A stretch of DNA of 64,000 nt from Arctopsyche grandis (GCF_051622035.1 NC_135367.1:29218001-29282000); one strand, 5' to 3'; positions 48,825 to 60,290 are shown, counted from the first letter of the stretch. Made by a program: numbers and translations. The notes: a model not told the origin generated them from the letters alone.

Positions 48825-49425
48825 TTATTCAGCTATTTGGATAGGAATGTTATTATCAGTTAAGATTATTTGCGGAGAGTCGTCTTGATCGTCGATGACT
48901 TCCCTATTTTCGACTTCGACATCTTGTCCGTTGTGAGAGTTCTCCTCGACAGATATTACGTTTCCGGGTCTCGCAGTCACCAGTCCTTGTTCTTCAAATT
49001 GATCGGCGTCGATAACCTGCTTATTTCCAGACAGTTCTTCGTTTAACTTGACACCAAACGTTTCGTCTATTTCGGATAGCCTCTTGACCAGATTGTTCCG
49101 ATCTTCGCCAGTCCAATTCATAAACCAATCATTGAATAATTTAACCTGACGAGAAAGAACTCCATCAACTATTATCGAACTCAATAACAATACAATACAA
49201 AATTATGAAACAATCACTTACTCTACATTGGAAAAGATTCATAGGTTTATCTTGACAGTTGACGGAATTCAAAGCGTCGACAAGACCATTGACGTATGCA
49301 CCATTGGAGGACATTTTTTCAGCTAAAATCGGAATAAAGTCTTGCCTTTGGAAGTCACTCCACTCTTCAAACCACTGCACCATATATTGAAATTGTGCAC
49401 TATTCGTCAACATCGGAGCAGCCAT
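48825..49425 (-). CDS. C14orf119-like small protein
   Basis: Two minus-strand exons, 49222-49425 and 48825-49145, 525 nt, 174 residues, joined by a 76-nt GT-AG intron. The first exon has FQYMVQWFEEWSDFQRQDFI and ends NLFQCR; the second opens VKLFNDWFMNWTGEDRNNLV. This doubled WF-x-x-W pattern around a Cys-containing junction is that of the uncharacterised vertebrate C14orf119 family, as I recall it. The C-terminal half is acidic and Gln/Asn/Asp-rich with no motif. Molecular function is unknown. An AG at 49456 suggests a 5' UTR intron. Gene start chosen at the first Met in the exon (MAAPMLTNSAQ). Confidence 0.78.
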
Positions 49426-50950
49426 ATTTCTAAATGTTTTCTTGTATAAATATCTGAAAAACCAAAAATAAAATGATAATAAACAATACTTAAAGAAATA
49501 TGACCGATTTAGATGAGAATGTGAGTAAAATATTTACACCACTTAGCACGTTGGCGTAAACTTTCAAGCTAATGCATTTTAAATGTGTCTTTAGAAAAGC
49601 AAGGTTAACAACTATTTCACAGAACGTGTATATCTCTATTTGGACAGTACATACTACCAGATAACAAAGTTTACTTTACTACAAAGAAAGGATATTATAA
49701 TTCAAAATAAGAGCCAAATTTATGAAAATAGTTAATTGCAATAACATAATGTTTTAATAGCATGTGAAAATATTTAAAAACAATTAATTTGTTTTAGGCT
49801 ACAAAAATACAAATCTGACTTAATCTAGTATGAATATTCCGTCTCCGATAAAAAATTTTTTCAAATATAAATAACGTTAGTCATTAGTTAGTACATATTG
49901 TTATAGCAAATAACCAAGTTTTTGTTGTACGATTGTTTTTCTCAACTATTGTTCAAAAGATTTTAGTATGTACCAAAGTAGACTAAAACAACTTAATATT
50001 AACCTCTATTAAATGTTAACTTTTGACAAAAGACTCTTTCCGTTATATTGCAACTCGAATTGAATAAATTAATGACAGTTAATTGCAAAACACGTACACT
50101 TTAAAAATACGAAAATGCATGGAAAAATATTCAACAGTCAAAGCTGATTCAGAAAAATACATAATAAGTGCATTATTAGAGCGCGGTAAAAGATACGTCA
50201 CAGTATAGTGACGTACCGTTAAGTAAATGACGTTTACGCGGTAAATGTCACATAAAGATAAAAGACATTTGCGAATCAACGAAAAGTGTGATTTGTCGGC
50301 GAGTTTGTCTCAAAAATTGACGAAAAAATAAAAGTTAAAGCGTACAGTGGAATCAAACGAAAGTCAATCACAAACCTGGCAGATGCACCGATGACAGGAG
50401 CAATTAGTGTGGCAACACGACAAAATTTATTCCACATACTGACATTTTAATATAAGCACCGTCAAATATGGCCATTTAATTTATTGCTTCAAATGTTTAT
50501 GTATTAAGTTTATTTACAAAAAATACTTTACAACGCCAAAATTTACTGTGGAGCAGTATTTTGAAATATTTCGCATTTTTTTTACATCAAAATCAAATAT
50601 AAACAAAACAAATGATATTATTGGTTCAAAATAATTGGGGGACAAAATAATACATCAAATATAACATTGTTATCTTTATTAAAATTACCACTATTTAAAC
50701 TTACGATTCAAATATTAAATGCGGTTTGGTGATTACATCCCAAATGTGAATCACTACCAGGATAACCGCCGCTACGAAAAAACGCAATTGCAAGTCTCAG
50801 TTCTTAAAACGATGTTGTTAATTAAAATCAATTTTAAAAAATCCTGCCAAGAATTTCATTCTTATTTAAAAGCAAACCCAGTAATACTTAAGAAAATTTG
50901 TTCATCAGAAAAATATAAAACAACATAAATTTTTTATATTTATATTATTC
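49426..50950. other. Upstream region of the C14orf119-like gene and spacer
   Basis: AT-rich. The probable 5' UTR/promoter region is within 49426-50450. The short frames around 50079-50930 show no recognisable domain. Confidence 0.3.
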
Positions 50951-51224
50951 ATTCCTGTTCTTTTCTTTTCTCCATCAACATTCCTGTTCTTTTTATTAAT
51001 AAATAAAAACACACATAAAATACACATACTATTATAAAAAAATTGGTAGATGTACCGTTTATGTTTGCCTAATGTGACCATTTATTTTTGTCCTCAAAAC
51101 GGGACATCTACCAATTTTTACGTAATAGTATGTGTAATCAAGAAAACGCGTATTTTTTCATAGTTTTTATTTATTAATAAAAAGAACAGGAATGCTGATG
51201 GAGAAAAGAAAAGAACAGGTGAAT
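50951..51224. repeat. Inverted repeat, arms about 115 bp
   Basis: ATTCCTGTTCTTTTCTTTTC, GTTCTTTTTATTAATAAATA and AAAATTGGTAGATGT at 50951-51055 are mirrored by ACATCTACCAATTTT, TATTTATTAATAAAAAGAAC and GAAAAGAAAAGAACAG at 51105-51224. The centre carries GTGACCATTTATTTTTGTCC and AAAACGGGAC, which recur near 52950-53050. Probably a foldback or rearranged transposon. Confidence 0.65.
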
Positions 51225-51249
51225 ATTTATTAAATACTTCTGTATCTCG

Positions 51250-51360
51250 GTTACAATTAATAAATCCCTTTTAAATAAATATATCCATTACACCTTGAAT
51301 TTCTTCCCACGTAGGTAATTTGGTTAAATCCGCCCATTCAAATATTACTAATTCTTCTAT
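51250..51360 (-). pseudogene. Remnant of an LTR retrotransposon pol C-terminus
   Basis: The minus strand reads LVIFEWADLTKLPTWEEIQG followed by a stop, similar in form to the short chromo-like tail after the integrase of Gypsy-type elements. It lies directly inside the primer-binding-like tandem repeats of the element at 51362-52513, as if most of gag-pol had been deleted. Confidence 0.45.
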
Positions 51361-51361
51361 A

Positions 51362-51695
51362 GGCGGGGTACATGTGTGTTGGCAGCGCTGTTGCATGATC
51401 AGAAGGTTGCGTAGATCACGTCGGGGGTCACCAATGTAGGCGGGGTAGGTATGTTGGCAGCGCTGTGGGCTGCTGTGAAGGCTGCGTAGTTCAAATCACG
51501 TCGGGGTCACCAATGTAGGCGGGGTACATGTGTGTTGGCAGCGCTGTTGAATGATCAGAAGGTTGCGTAGATCACGTCGGGGGTCACCAATGTAGGCGGG
51601 GTAGGTATGTTGGCAGCGCTGTGGGCTGCTGTGAAGGCTGCGTAGTTCAAATCACGTCGGGGTCACCAATGTAGGCGGGGTACATGTGTGTTGAC
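51362..51695. repeat. Tandem repeat, about 78-bp units alternating A-B-A-B-A
   Basis: GGCGGGGTA starts at 51362, 51439, 51518, 51595 and 51674, spacings 77, 79, 77 and 79. Odd units contain TACATGTGTGTTGGCAGCG and GATCAGAAGGTTGCGTAG; even units contain GGTATGTTGGCAGCGCTG and GTGAAGGCTGCGTAG. Each full unit ends in CGTCGGGGTCACCAATGTA, the inverse of an LTR end plus TTGGTGACCCCGACG. The array is derived from the LTR-leader junction of a retrotransposon. Confidence 0.85.
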
Positions 51696-52513
51696 CGTAT
51701 CCCAGCCTAACGAAACACTGTTGTGCTTGTTTTATAAAGTTTTATTGTTTGCCTATGGTTGTACAAAGGTATTATATTTGGGCAAAAGTATGTCGTTCAG
51801 CGGTCTCTGGATATGGTAGAGTGTCGCTGGCTCGGCATTCGTTTATGTTCAGAAGGTCTCTGGATGCGGCAGTGTGTTGTTGGCTCGTCGTTCGGCTATG
51901 TTCAGAAGGTCTCTGGATGCGGCAGTGTGTTGCTGGCTCGTTGTTCGGCTATGTTCGGAAGGTCTCTGGATACGGCAGTGTGTTGCTGGCTCGTTCGGCT
52001 GGTTGATCTTCCAAGTCCGCGTGGTGTAGTGGTGGCAGGTCAGGAGCTGGATGTTGACTGGTCTGCTGCTGTGTGTCGACGCTTGCTGCTGTGGGTCGAC
52101 TGGCGTTGTTTGGGTTGTACCTCCTTTTATAGTGTTTCTGGAATCACCTGACCCATGGTGGTGGTTGTTGATGCGTAAGCGAGGAATTTGCTTTTGTCGA
52201 TGGGGTGGACTTTTCTGGAACGATTGGCGCCGTTCCGCTCGATGTAGTTTAATGGCGGCGGCGTGTTTCGACCGTTTTGGTTCCGCTCGACTGGTAGGGG
52301 CGTTCCGCTTGAGTTTAATATAATGGCTGCAGGTGTGTTTCGTCTGGTTTTGTTCCGCTCGAGTGTGAGGGGTGGAACATTGAAGGAACTGGCGATTGAT
52401 TCCAAGAAGTGCACGTGTTGTTTACGTGTGGTGAGTTCTGCGAGGAATGTGGTTTGTTGTTGTGGAATATTCTCGAATGTTTCGATGACGATGACGATGA
52501 CGAGATTCCTACA
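51670..52513 (-). mobile_element. LTR of a retrotransposon (family L), about 844 bp
   Basis: On the minus strand the unit starts TGTAGGAATCTCG (52513) and ends CCCCGCCTACA, followed by TTGGTGACCCCGACG as a primer-binding-like stretch. TGTAGG...CCTACA gives matching inverted ends. It contains a 53-bp minisatellite (51802-52010). The open frames within it are not recognised proteins. The internal region is almost wholly lost. Confidence 0.65.
51802..52010. repeat. 53-bp minisatellite, four copies
   Basis: GGTCTCTGGAT begins units at 51802, 51855, 51908 and 51961, exactly 53 bp apart; each continues with GGCAGTGTGTTGCTGGCTCG-like sequence. It lies within the family-L LTR, and 53 is not a multiple of three, so it does not maintain a reading frame. 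Confidence 0.9.
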
Positions 52514-52643
52514 CTTCAAAGAACAAAGTTCACTGCTCCAAATATTTTTTGCTTATCTTATAAAACTCAGTAGCTGTAGATTTTATTTGTTCTTGTGCCA
52601 TATGCACCGATACACACTGTATGCAGATACACACTGTATCAAG

Positions 52644-52882
52644 GGTAAACGGACTACTAGTCATAAGTGAATCAGTCACAGGACAACCGGTCGCTCTAGA
52701 TCGGTCACACGTGATCACCCGTCACACTAAAACTCGTCACGAGAAATCTGGTTAACCGATTTTAGGGTGTGACCAGTTTTCTCGTGACCAGTTTCAGGGT
52801 GTGACCAGTTTTAGTGTGACGGGTGATCATGTGTGACCAATATAGAGTGACCGGTTCACATTTGACTAGTAATCACCGAACC
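52644..52882. mobile_element. Foldback element (family F), copy 2, opposite orientation
   Basis: Left end GGTAAACGGACTACTAGTCA and right end TGACTAGTAATCACCGAACC are those of copy 1 (19040-19275) read in the other direction. A perfect 8-bp duplication GTATCAAG flanks it (52636-52643, 52883-52890), confirming transposition. The body is a near-palindrome with a small extra repeat (GGGTGTGACCAGTTTT) not in copy 1. Confidence 0.88.
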
Positions 52883-52944
52883 GTATCAAGCCGTAGTCGA
52901 TTTTTTGAACTTTTAATTTTAAATTGTTACCGTGTGTTGCTCTC

Positions 52945-53269
52945 TTTTTGAAAACGGGACATTTCGACGTCCCGAAGCTGGGCTTGGGGACAACGGGACA
53001 GGCTACCTAAAAACGGGACGGTCCCATTCAAAACGGGACGTATGGTCACTTTAGGTATGCCACTCTTTTAAAATACTTTTCCCTACACTAGTAATAATAT
53101 TGTACGTATAACAACACACTCGATCTTTGATTTCATGTCTCGCTCTTACATATGTAGGTGTCTCGCTCGTCACGCTGCGCTAACTATGCATTTTGAACAC
53201 TTGAGCTAAAATTACAGTCATAACATGGCGGGACTTCTCAACTATTGTTAACATCGCCTGCACTTCATC
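52945..53269. other. Repeat tail and upstream region of PARP-like copy 1
   Basis: AAAACGGGAC occurs four times at 52953-53035, ending GGACGTATGGTCACTTTAG, which looks like the end of a hAT-type element. Bases about 53100-53269 precede the first exon of the PARP-like gene and share GAGCTAAAAT followed by GGCGG with the upstream region of copy 3 (62506-62524), so they may be promoter or 5' UTR. Confidence 0.4.
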
Positions 53270-55410
53270 ATGGGGAACTGTTGCAGTGTCGAACAGTAAT
53301 TATTTCTAATTCATATTACCATCCATCCATATACATATTATACTTTATACGTACATCTGTACTTTCGTATGCAATGTCACATTCAATTTGACATGTATCA
53401 CATTATGTACAAAAGTTTACAATGAAATTAGATCCAATGAAGCATAACACATATACACACTCCTCAATTTTTTTTTATCAATATTATTTATACTCATGTA
53501 CATGTAGTTGCTTACCAATTTTAAACTTTTCCAATGTTTTCCAGTATTTTATGTGAGTCATTTCATAAGTCGCCGGCTATAATATGTTCAGGGTGGACTA
53601 AATGTCAAAGTAGGATTTGAGGAGGCACTAACTTGCTTTGTTAATGAATCAATTTTGATGATATTGCATACAATAAATATTCAATAAAGCCTCAATCATA
53701 TCCCAATATCTCAAACCAGCAACTGTACATAACATTATTTCAAATAATGGACATGTCACTTAATAATAAATACTATTTGAACTCGATTCTGCTACATGAA
53801 ATGTATATACTAAGGCTCAATTATATACATAGGTAATATACAGTTGGCCCACCGACAACACTGTCCCTAATAACACATACCCAATGTATCGAGCATGTGC
53901 CGTTTCGAATACATATGTACATATGTAAACATATCAGTAATTGGAAGATTGGATCATCGATAAAATATTTATTGACTATACTAAACCCCTACTCTGACAT
54001 TTGGCGCATTCTATAGTTGATATCGTATCTTTTTAAGTTTATAAAACAAGTAAACATATCGCAAAAATGCGATAATAAATTGCATCTGAGTGATTTCACC
54101 AGTTTTTTTTTGTAACCTTTTGTTAATTAACAATTTTATTTGTTTTCCGTAGGGAAGATGATCCAAATATTCTGCCATACATCGTGCACACTGGTACTGT
54201 TGCCAATCATCATCAACAACGAAATATTGAAAATCGTCGACCGCTTACGACTATTAATCAACAACCGAGGCCTGTATTTGTCCAACGTCTAAGTCGTATT
54301 GATGGCAACGATGTTAATAATAGAAAGAAAAATGTCATTTCTATACAAAAACAAAATAATTACAACCGTCAACCATTGACTGTTAATCATCAACAACCGA
54401 GAGTTGAATCAAATCAACGAAAAAATCGTACCGATGTCGAAAATCAACAAAATATTGGCGTATGTCGGGGAAATGGTGCTATTCCAAAAGGGCGATCAAA
54501 TATAGCTGCCTCGAGAAGACCAAATTCTACTGATAATCAACTAAAAACAACCACTAATCAAAATATACTAAACAGACCAGCAGCTATAGTGAACCAGATT
54601 CCACCGACTGTTAATCATCAACAACCGAGAGTTGAATCAAATCAACGAAAAAATCTTCGCAGTGTCGAAAATCAACAAAATATAGGCGCACGTCGTGGAA
54701 AGGGTGCTACTCCAAAAGAGTTAACAACCACTAATCAAAATATACTCAACAGACCAGCAGTTATAATGAACCAGATTCCACTGACTTTTAAAATTCTCGA
54801 GAATTTTATAAACTTTAGAAGTAATATTCCAGCAAATTACATTAAAAGTTGCAAGCAAAAATTGTTGGAAATTAGGCAAATCAAAGACTCATTCATGAGG
54901 ACAACTCAGAAACATTTTAATGTCATTAATGTACAACAAGTTTTAAATCCTTATTTAACAGCTGCATTCATGCTTCGAAAGAAGGAGTATCAAATTCGTC
55001 ATTTAAATTGTGAGGTGGAAGAAAGATTATTATTCCACGGCACTAAAAAGTGCTTTGTAAATCTTATAGCGAAAAATAATTTTAATTGGAGGTTGCACGG
55101 GAAATCCAGGGGGAACATATTTGGTCAAGGTGTGTCTTTCTCGCCAATTTCCAATTATTCAAGCAATTATTGCGATGAAAATGTTACCCGAAGATATATG
55201 TTTGTTTCATCTGTTCTCATTTGTTTGGAGTGTATCGGTAACATAAATATGAATTTCCCTCCAGCTGTCGATAAGGTGAGTCGTATCTTTTATGATACAA
55301 GTGTGAATGCAAAGAAAACTGTAGTAGTTAAATATAGAGACGACGATTTTTGTCCAAATTACATCATACATTTTGAGGGATATGCTGCGAAGAAAGATTC
55401 ACAACAATGA
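53270..55410 (+). CDS. PARP-catalytic-domain protein, copy 1, predicted N-myristoylated
   Basis: Two exons, 53270-53295 and 54153-55410, joined in phase 2 (GAACA|GTAATT ... CCGTAG|G); 1284 nt, 427 residues. Exon 1 encodes MGNCCSVE, a myristoylation signal (Gly2, Ser6) with Cys4/Cys5 for palmitoylation. Residues about 10-215 are Asn/Gln/Arg-rich with a 76-codon internal duplication. Residues about 215-420 match the PARP fold of the mono-ADP-ribosyltransferase branch: VLNPYLTAAFMLRKKEYQ, LLFHGTKK (His304), IFGQGVSFS, YSSNYC (Tyr348), FYDTSVN, FCPNYIIHFEG. Aligned by eye to human PARP1, the triad Tyr is Ser337 and the triad Glu is Val399. Poly(A) signal near 55530. Catalysis is doubtful; function is unknown. 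Confidence 0.82.
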
Positions 55411-55882
55411 AACAAGTTTTATGCGAGGAAATCAAATCTTCTATATTGAATACACTAGTAAATTAATTTTGTATGCATACATACCTATTTATATACTACA
55501 TTGTGTATCTAAAGTAACAGCTGAACATAAATAAAAAGTACATCTTCCCAAAACTATCTTGATATTCCCAAATGATATCCACTGGTAATGAATATGTTCA
55601 TTTGTAATATTGAATTTTGTATGCATGTACATACCTATTTACATACATTGTGTAAGTTAAAAAATAGAAAAATATTCTTCCAACTGTCATAAATATGTAA
55701 TATTATACAAAATTTTATAATTAATTGCCAAATTTAGCTGAAAACCAAAAAATATGTAATTGGACTTACGCCACTTTAATTTGTAATTAAACTTTAAAAA
55801 CATATGTAAATATAAATTTATATTTTAAGTTAAATGTAATTTTATAATGCGACAAATAAAAATTGAAAATAAAACTTGTGTA
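55411..55882. other. 3' flank of PARP-like copy 1
   Basis: AT-rich 3' UTR-like sequence with AATAAA at 55530-55535. No other feature seen. Confidence 0.35.
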
Positions 55883-56190
55883 TAGGGCCGCCAAGAGGGG
55901 GGGGGGGGAAGCTGGGGTTAAAGTTCCAGGGCCTGGACTACTTGAGGGGCCCCGTGTTGGGACTTTCGACTGATCGATATTGATATTTTATATATGTTTA
56001 CATAAAAATACATATTTTTTATTAAATACTAAATGTTTATTATTTTTCCGATCTATGCATTCTTTGTGTCCATGTAAAATCGTACCTGTTATATTATACT
56101 TTCTTATTCGATTATTTAAAAAAAGCACCATTTAACATATAGGTGTTTTTCTTATAATTCCAGGGCCCGGGATTCCTCTCGGCCGCCCCG
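55883..56190. mobile_element. hAT-type MITE, 308 bp, perfect target duplication
   Basis: Termini TAGGGCCGCCAAGAGG and CCTCTCGGCCGCCCCG are inverted; CTTGTGTA is duplicated on both sides (55875-55882, 56191-56198). A 14-G run follows the left end. The older homologue at 5181-5757 is interrupted by a SINE. Confidence 0.85.
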
Positions 56191-57510
56191 CTTGTGTATA
56201 AATCTTTTTCTTATTGATACTTATTTTTAAGATAGTAAATAGTCTAAACCTTTTTATATTTAAACGATTAATACTAGCTATAATATATTATTTAATCTTC
56301 ATGTCTCGTGGGCATAGGCAAGTAAGGCAGAGCTTAGGGGCGGCAAACCAAAGAAGGAAAAATATAATTGTAAATGTGAATTGAAATGATTTTTTTTCGT
56401 TTGTATCACATTTTTAGAAGACATAGATTTTTGAAGTTCGCTTAAGTTGCGGCACATAGTCCATGGACGTCAAACAATATTAATTTACACTGTTTGTATT
56501 TATATATGTATGTCCAACCAGTATAAACTGTGTTTACATATACCGTTTTATTTGAGGGTCATGTGCCGAGCTCAAACATGCCACCGTTCAGATCTTCGAA
56601 TATTCCAATTTTATCGTCTTGCTCAAACATGTAAAGACAATCTCTTTAGGGGATCACGATTTGGCCTCACATTACAATTCAATACCATTTCTATTGTCAT
56701 TGAAAGCCCATATATGATTTGTTTTGTTTTTGGTGCATAATTTAAGCTGCGACTTAAGATATAAATATGTATAAACGTGATAAACCAATACTTAATACCT
56801 ACATTTGTATTAGAGTAATTCTGTTGGAATTTTATCATATTTTTACTCGATAGTGATATTTGCGATTGCAGGACTCTCCCTCGTTTCTTTAGTATCTTCC
56901 AATCTTTGACGTGAGTTGTACTTCATTCACTTGTACAGGTGATTGTTAAGAGTAGTTATTTCATTTAGAGTATTTAACGTTTAACATTTACTGACGCATT
57001 TTCAATTTCACACACATATTTAAGTTAATGAACGTTCTTCATGTTATGTCGAATTTTGTTTACTTGACTTTTATTTATCTTCAGTTTTCGTTTTTATAAG
57101 AAATTATCTCTTTCATAGTGAGCAAGTGGTTGTGATCAAATTGAAAATGGTGGTATATGTTTGGAAACTAAAACAATCTACTGTAATTAAAAAATAATTA
57201 AAAAAATTGGCATTTCATAAAAGTTTTATATTGTTGTTTCTGGCTTTCGTTAATTTTTATTTTATTATTTATTTTTAGAAATACTATCAAACCAAAAGGA
57301 TTTTTATTTAAACATACATATGTGTATGTCTAATTCGGATTAAATCCATTTCTAGTAAAGAATTAAGAGTTGAATCCAAATAAACAACAAAATTTTGACA
57401 ATCGTTCAAGATTGTCAGTCAACAGAAGATAGACATCTATAATATATTATAGAAAAAATATGGTTTTTAAAGGCTTTTATTATAAATGGATAGTTAATTA
57501 CATGTCGTAG
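56191..57510. other. Spacer and upstream region of PARP-like copy 2
   Basis: No supported gene. Bases 57370-57430 (GTTGAATCCAAATAAACAAC, GTCAGTCAACAGAAG) resemble the Asn/Gln-rich coding region of copy 1 but contain stops, so they may be the decayed N-terminal region of copy 2. No MGN-type first exon was found here. Confidence 0.4.
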
Positions 57511-57544
57511 AAAAAAGTCTGCCGACAAGAAGCGAGGAAGAGTA

Positions 57545-58546
57545 ATGGAAAATCAAAATAGAGCACATTTGTTAAACAGACCACTGATAACAGGTCAGAT
57601 TCCACTAACTTCTAAAATTCTCGAGAATTTTAGAAGATTTAAAGGTAATGTTCCAGATAATTACATTAAAAAATGCAAAGAAAAGTTGTGGGATTTTAGG
57701 AAAATCAAAAAATTATTCATGAACACAACTCAAAAGCATTTTAAAGTGATAAATATAAAAAAGGTCGTAAATCCTTACTTACAAGCTGCATTTATGCTTC
57801 GAAAAGAAGAGTATCTAATACGTCATTTTGGTTGTAATGTGCAAGAAAGATTGCTATTTCATGGCACCAAAGAATGTTTCGCGGAACTCATAGTTAAAAA
57901 TAATTTCAATTCAAAGTGGGGTGGATTGTCCAAGAGGAAAAATCGCGGAAACGGCATATGTTTCTCAAGGATTTCCAATATTTCCAGCCATCACTGCGAT
58001 AATAATGTAACTCAAAGATGCATGTTTGTTTCATCCGTTCTGATATGTTGGAATTGTTATGGTGATAAGAAAATGGCTTTTCATCCAGCTGTTGACGCAA
58101 CGAAACAAATCTTTCATGATACCAAAGTGAATCCAAAGAAAAACCTTTTTTTCAAATACAGAGATGATGAATTTTGTCCAAAGTATATTATATATTTCAA
58201 AGGATATGCTATAAATAAGGAAAAAAAATTGAGGTACACAACAAAAGTTATAATAAATGAAAATGTAAAAAAAAGGAGTGTTAAACATGACATTGATATT
58301 AATTATGTAGATGATATTGATTATAAATGTGATATTTATGACATGCATTATAACCACAAAAGATATAAAAATTATATTTATAACCGTAAAAATTATAATG
58401 TCGATAATTATGATCATAAAACGTTTAGAGATCGTAAACAGAAACATCTTAAAAAATATGATTTTTACAATCAAAACTGTGAAGCTATGACGATAATTAG
58501 AATTATTATGATCACAATTAAAAAGCTGTTTATGCATATTACATAA
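57545..58546 (+). CDS. PARP-catalytic-domain protein, copy 2, divergent
   Basis: The open frame from the first Met gives 333 residues. The domain lies at residues about 15-225: NRPLITGQIPLTSKILENF, LLFHGTKE (His106), GNGICFSR (Cys139 at the triad Tyr position), SSHHC (His150 where copies 1 and 3 have Tyr), then FHDTKVN, Leu201 at the triad Glu position and FCPKYIIYFKGY. An extra C-terminal tail of about 105 residues is rich in Lys, Asn, Tyr and Asp and is absent from the other copies. In-frame coding continues upstream to a possible acceptor at 57510 (GTCGTAG|A) in the same phase 2 as the other copies, but no first exon is seen. It could be a degenerating gene. Confidence 0.65.
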   Translation: MENQNRAHLLNRPLITGQIPLTSKILENFRRFKGNVPDNYIKKCKEKLWDFRKIKKLFMNTTQKHFKVINIKKVVNPYLQAAFMLRKEEYLIRHFGCNVQERLLFHGTKECFAELIVKNNFNSKWGGLSKRKNRGNGICFSRISNISSHHCDNNVTQRCMFVSSVLICWNCYGDKKMAFHPAVDATKQIFHDTKVNPKKNLFFKYRDDEFCPKYIIYFKGYAINKEKKLRYTTKVIINENVKKRSVKHDIDINYVDDIDYKCDIYDMHYNHKRYKNYIYNRKNYNVDNYDHKTFRDRKQKHLKKYDFYNQNCEAMTIIRIIMITIKKLFMHIT

Positions 58547-59675
58547 AACAACTATGATTTAATAATCATTATTATGATAAAAAATATATAAGCTATTTCC
58601 GATTTATGCACACATATATGTACACATATACGTATAAAATACATAATACATACATATGTACATATGTATGTATGTATAATACAATGGCATATAAATCCCA
58701 CTTTCATGCCATTTTAGAATAATATATATACACTAGTATAAATATTTTAAATTTATAATACATATGTATTTTAAATAAAAATAGGATTTGTTATTTTTAT
58801 ATTATTATATATGAATAAATGTACACAATTATCAATTTGTTTTTTTTTTATATTACATAATCCATAGTTAATTTCATTGCCCCTCATTAACTGTATGTAA
58901 TGAAATTTTGAAAGTTGGTTTCAAAGCGGATTTTATAGAAACATGTTGTGTTGTCAACTGTAATGGTCAAAAAAAGATAACATTTAACAAAAAATTGTTC
59001 TTTATACTAACCTCTTATACGTTTCACATGGTTTTCGTGTAAGTGGTCATTTTTTATTAACAATTTTATTTATAATTGTGCCGGTTATTATTAAAGTGGA
59101 AGAAGTCATTTAATGTATCCAAAATACAATTATTTTACAAGGTAATCGTAAACTTCCACCATTACAGGAAAGATTATATTTATAAGGCTTATGTAATCAT
59201 AATGTACAGTGTTTAAATTTTTTTACATAAAACTCTAATGTATTTTTATGTAGTATCGAAAAAATTTTAAGACAAGTTTACACAAAAGCCCAATTTTCAC
59301 CTTATCTAATTTCATCCAAATAAAACTATTAAAATTTGATAGTTGATTAGTCCATAAATTCAATTATTTCTTCGATTTTTATAGCAATTCATACAATTAA
59401 AATTGAATTTATCTATTTCACCTTGCAATAAATTTCCTTTATATTCAGTTCAGATTTTATTTTGATGATTCTTCATATCTATGACTTAATATATTCGCTA
59501 ATGTATATAAATTAGTATTAGTATTTGATGAATTACTACATATAATTGGATCAGAACATATAAGACACGAAATGGAGGAAGTTCATCTGTAACACTGAGA
59601 TATTTCTTGTTTACATAAGAATATTTATTATTATGAATTGTTCATTAAATCATCATAAATATCAATATCAAGAAC

Positions 59676-59836
<161 letters not shown>

Positions 59837-60099
59837 CATAAAAATGAGAAGAATATTTATATACAATCAAATCTTTTGTCACGTAAATTTAATCATCACT
59901 AAAACTTTCTCATACATATGTATATTTGATAAACCAAAAAGACCATCGCTACTTTGATTTGAAGATGATAATCTAATAAAAGTATATATTAGAGTTTTAG
60001 GAGATAAAAGCTCATTTGAAAAATTTTAGTATTAGTTTTTGGCACCAACAAGTTGTCGTGGTTATTGGGGTTATATATAGAAATGTTATAATTAATGAT

Positions 60100-60290
60100 T
60101 TATTTTATAATTAATTTATATATTTATATTTTATATTATTTTATAATTAATTTATATATTTATATTTTATATTATTTTATAATTAATTTATATATTTATA
60201 TTTTATATTATTTTATAATTAATTTGTATATTTATATTTTATATTATTTTATAATTAATTTATAAAAATATATTTATTTTATAATTAATT
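60100..60290. repeat. 36-bp tandem repeat, about five copies
   Basis: TTTTATAATTAATTTATATA recurs at about 60103, 60139, 60175, 60211 and 60247, always 36 bp apart, followed by a degenerate end. Composed solely of A and T except for single substitutions. Confidence 0.9.

Noticed and set aside
51749-52323. Overlapping open frames of 85-130 codons
   Set aside because: They run through the LTR and its 53-bp minisatellite in several frames; no conserved protein and no start context.
51072-53050. A single 2-kb transposon bounded by GTGACCAT-type ends
   Set aside because: The ends are only loosely similar, no target duplication was found, and the interval contains other complete elements.
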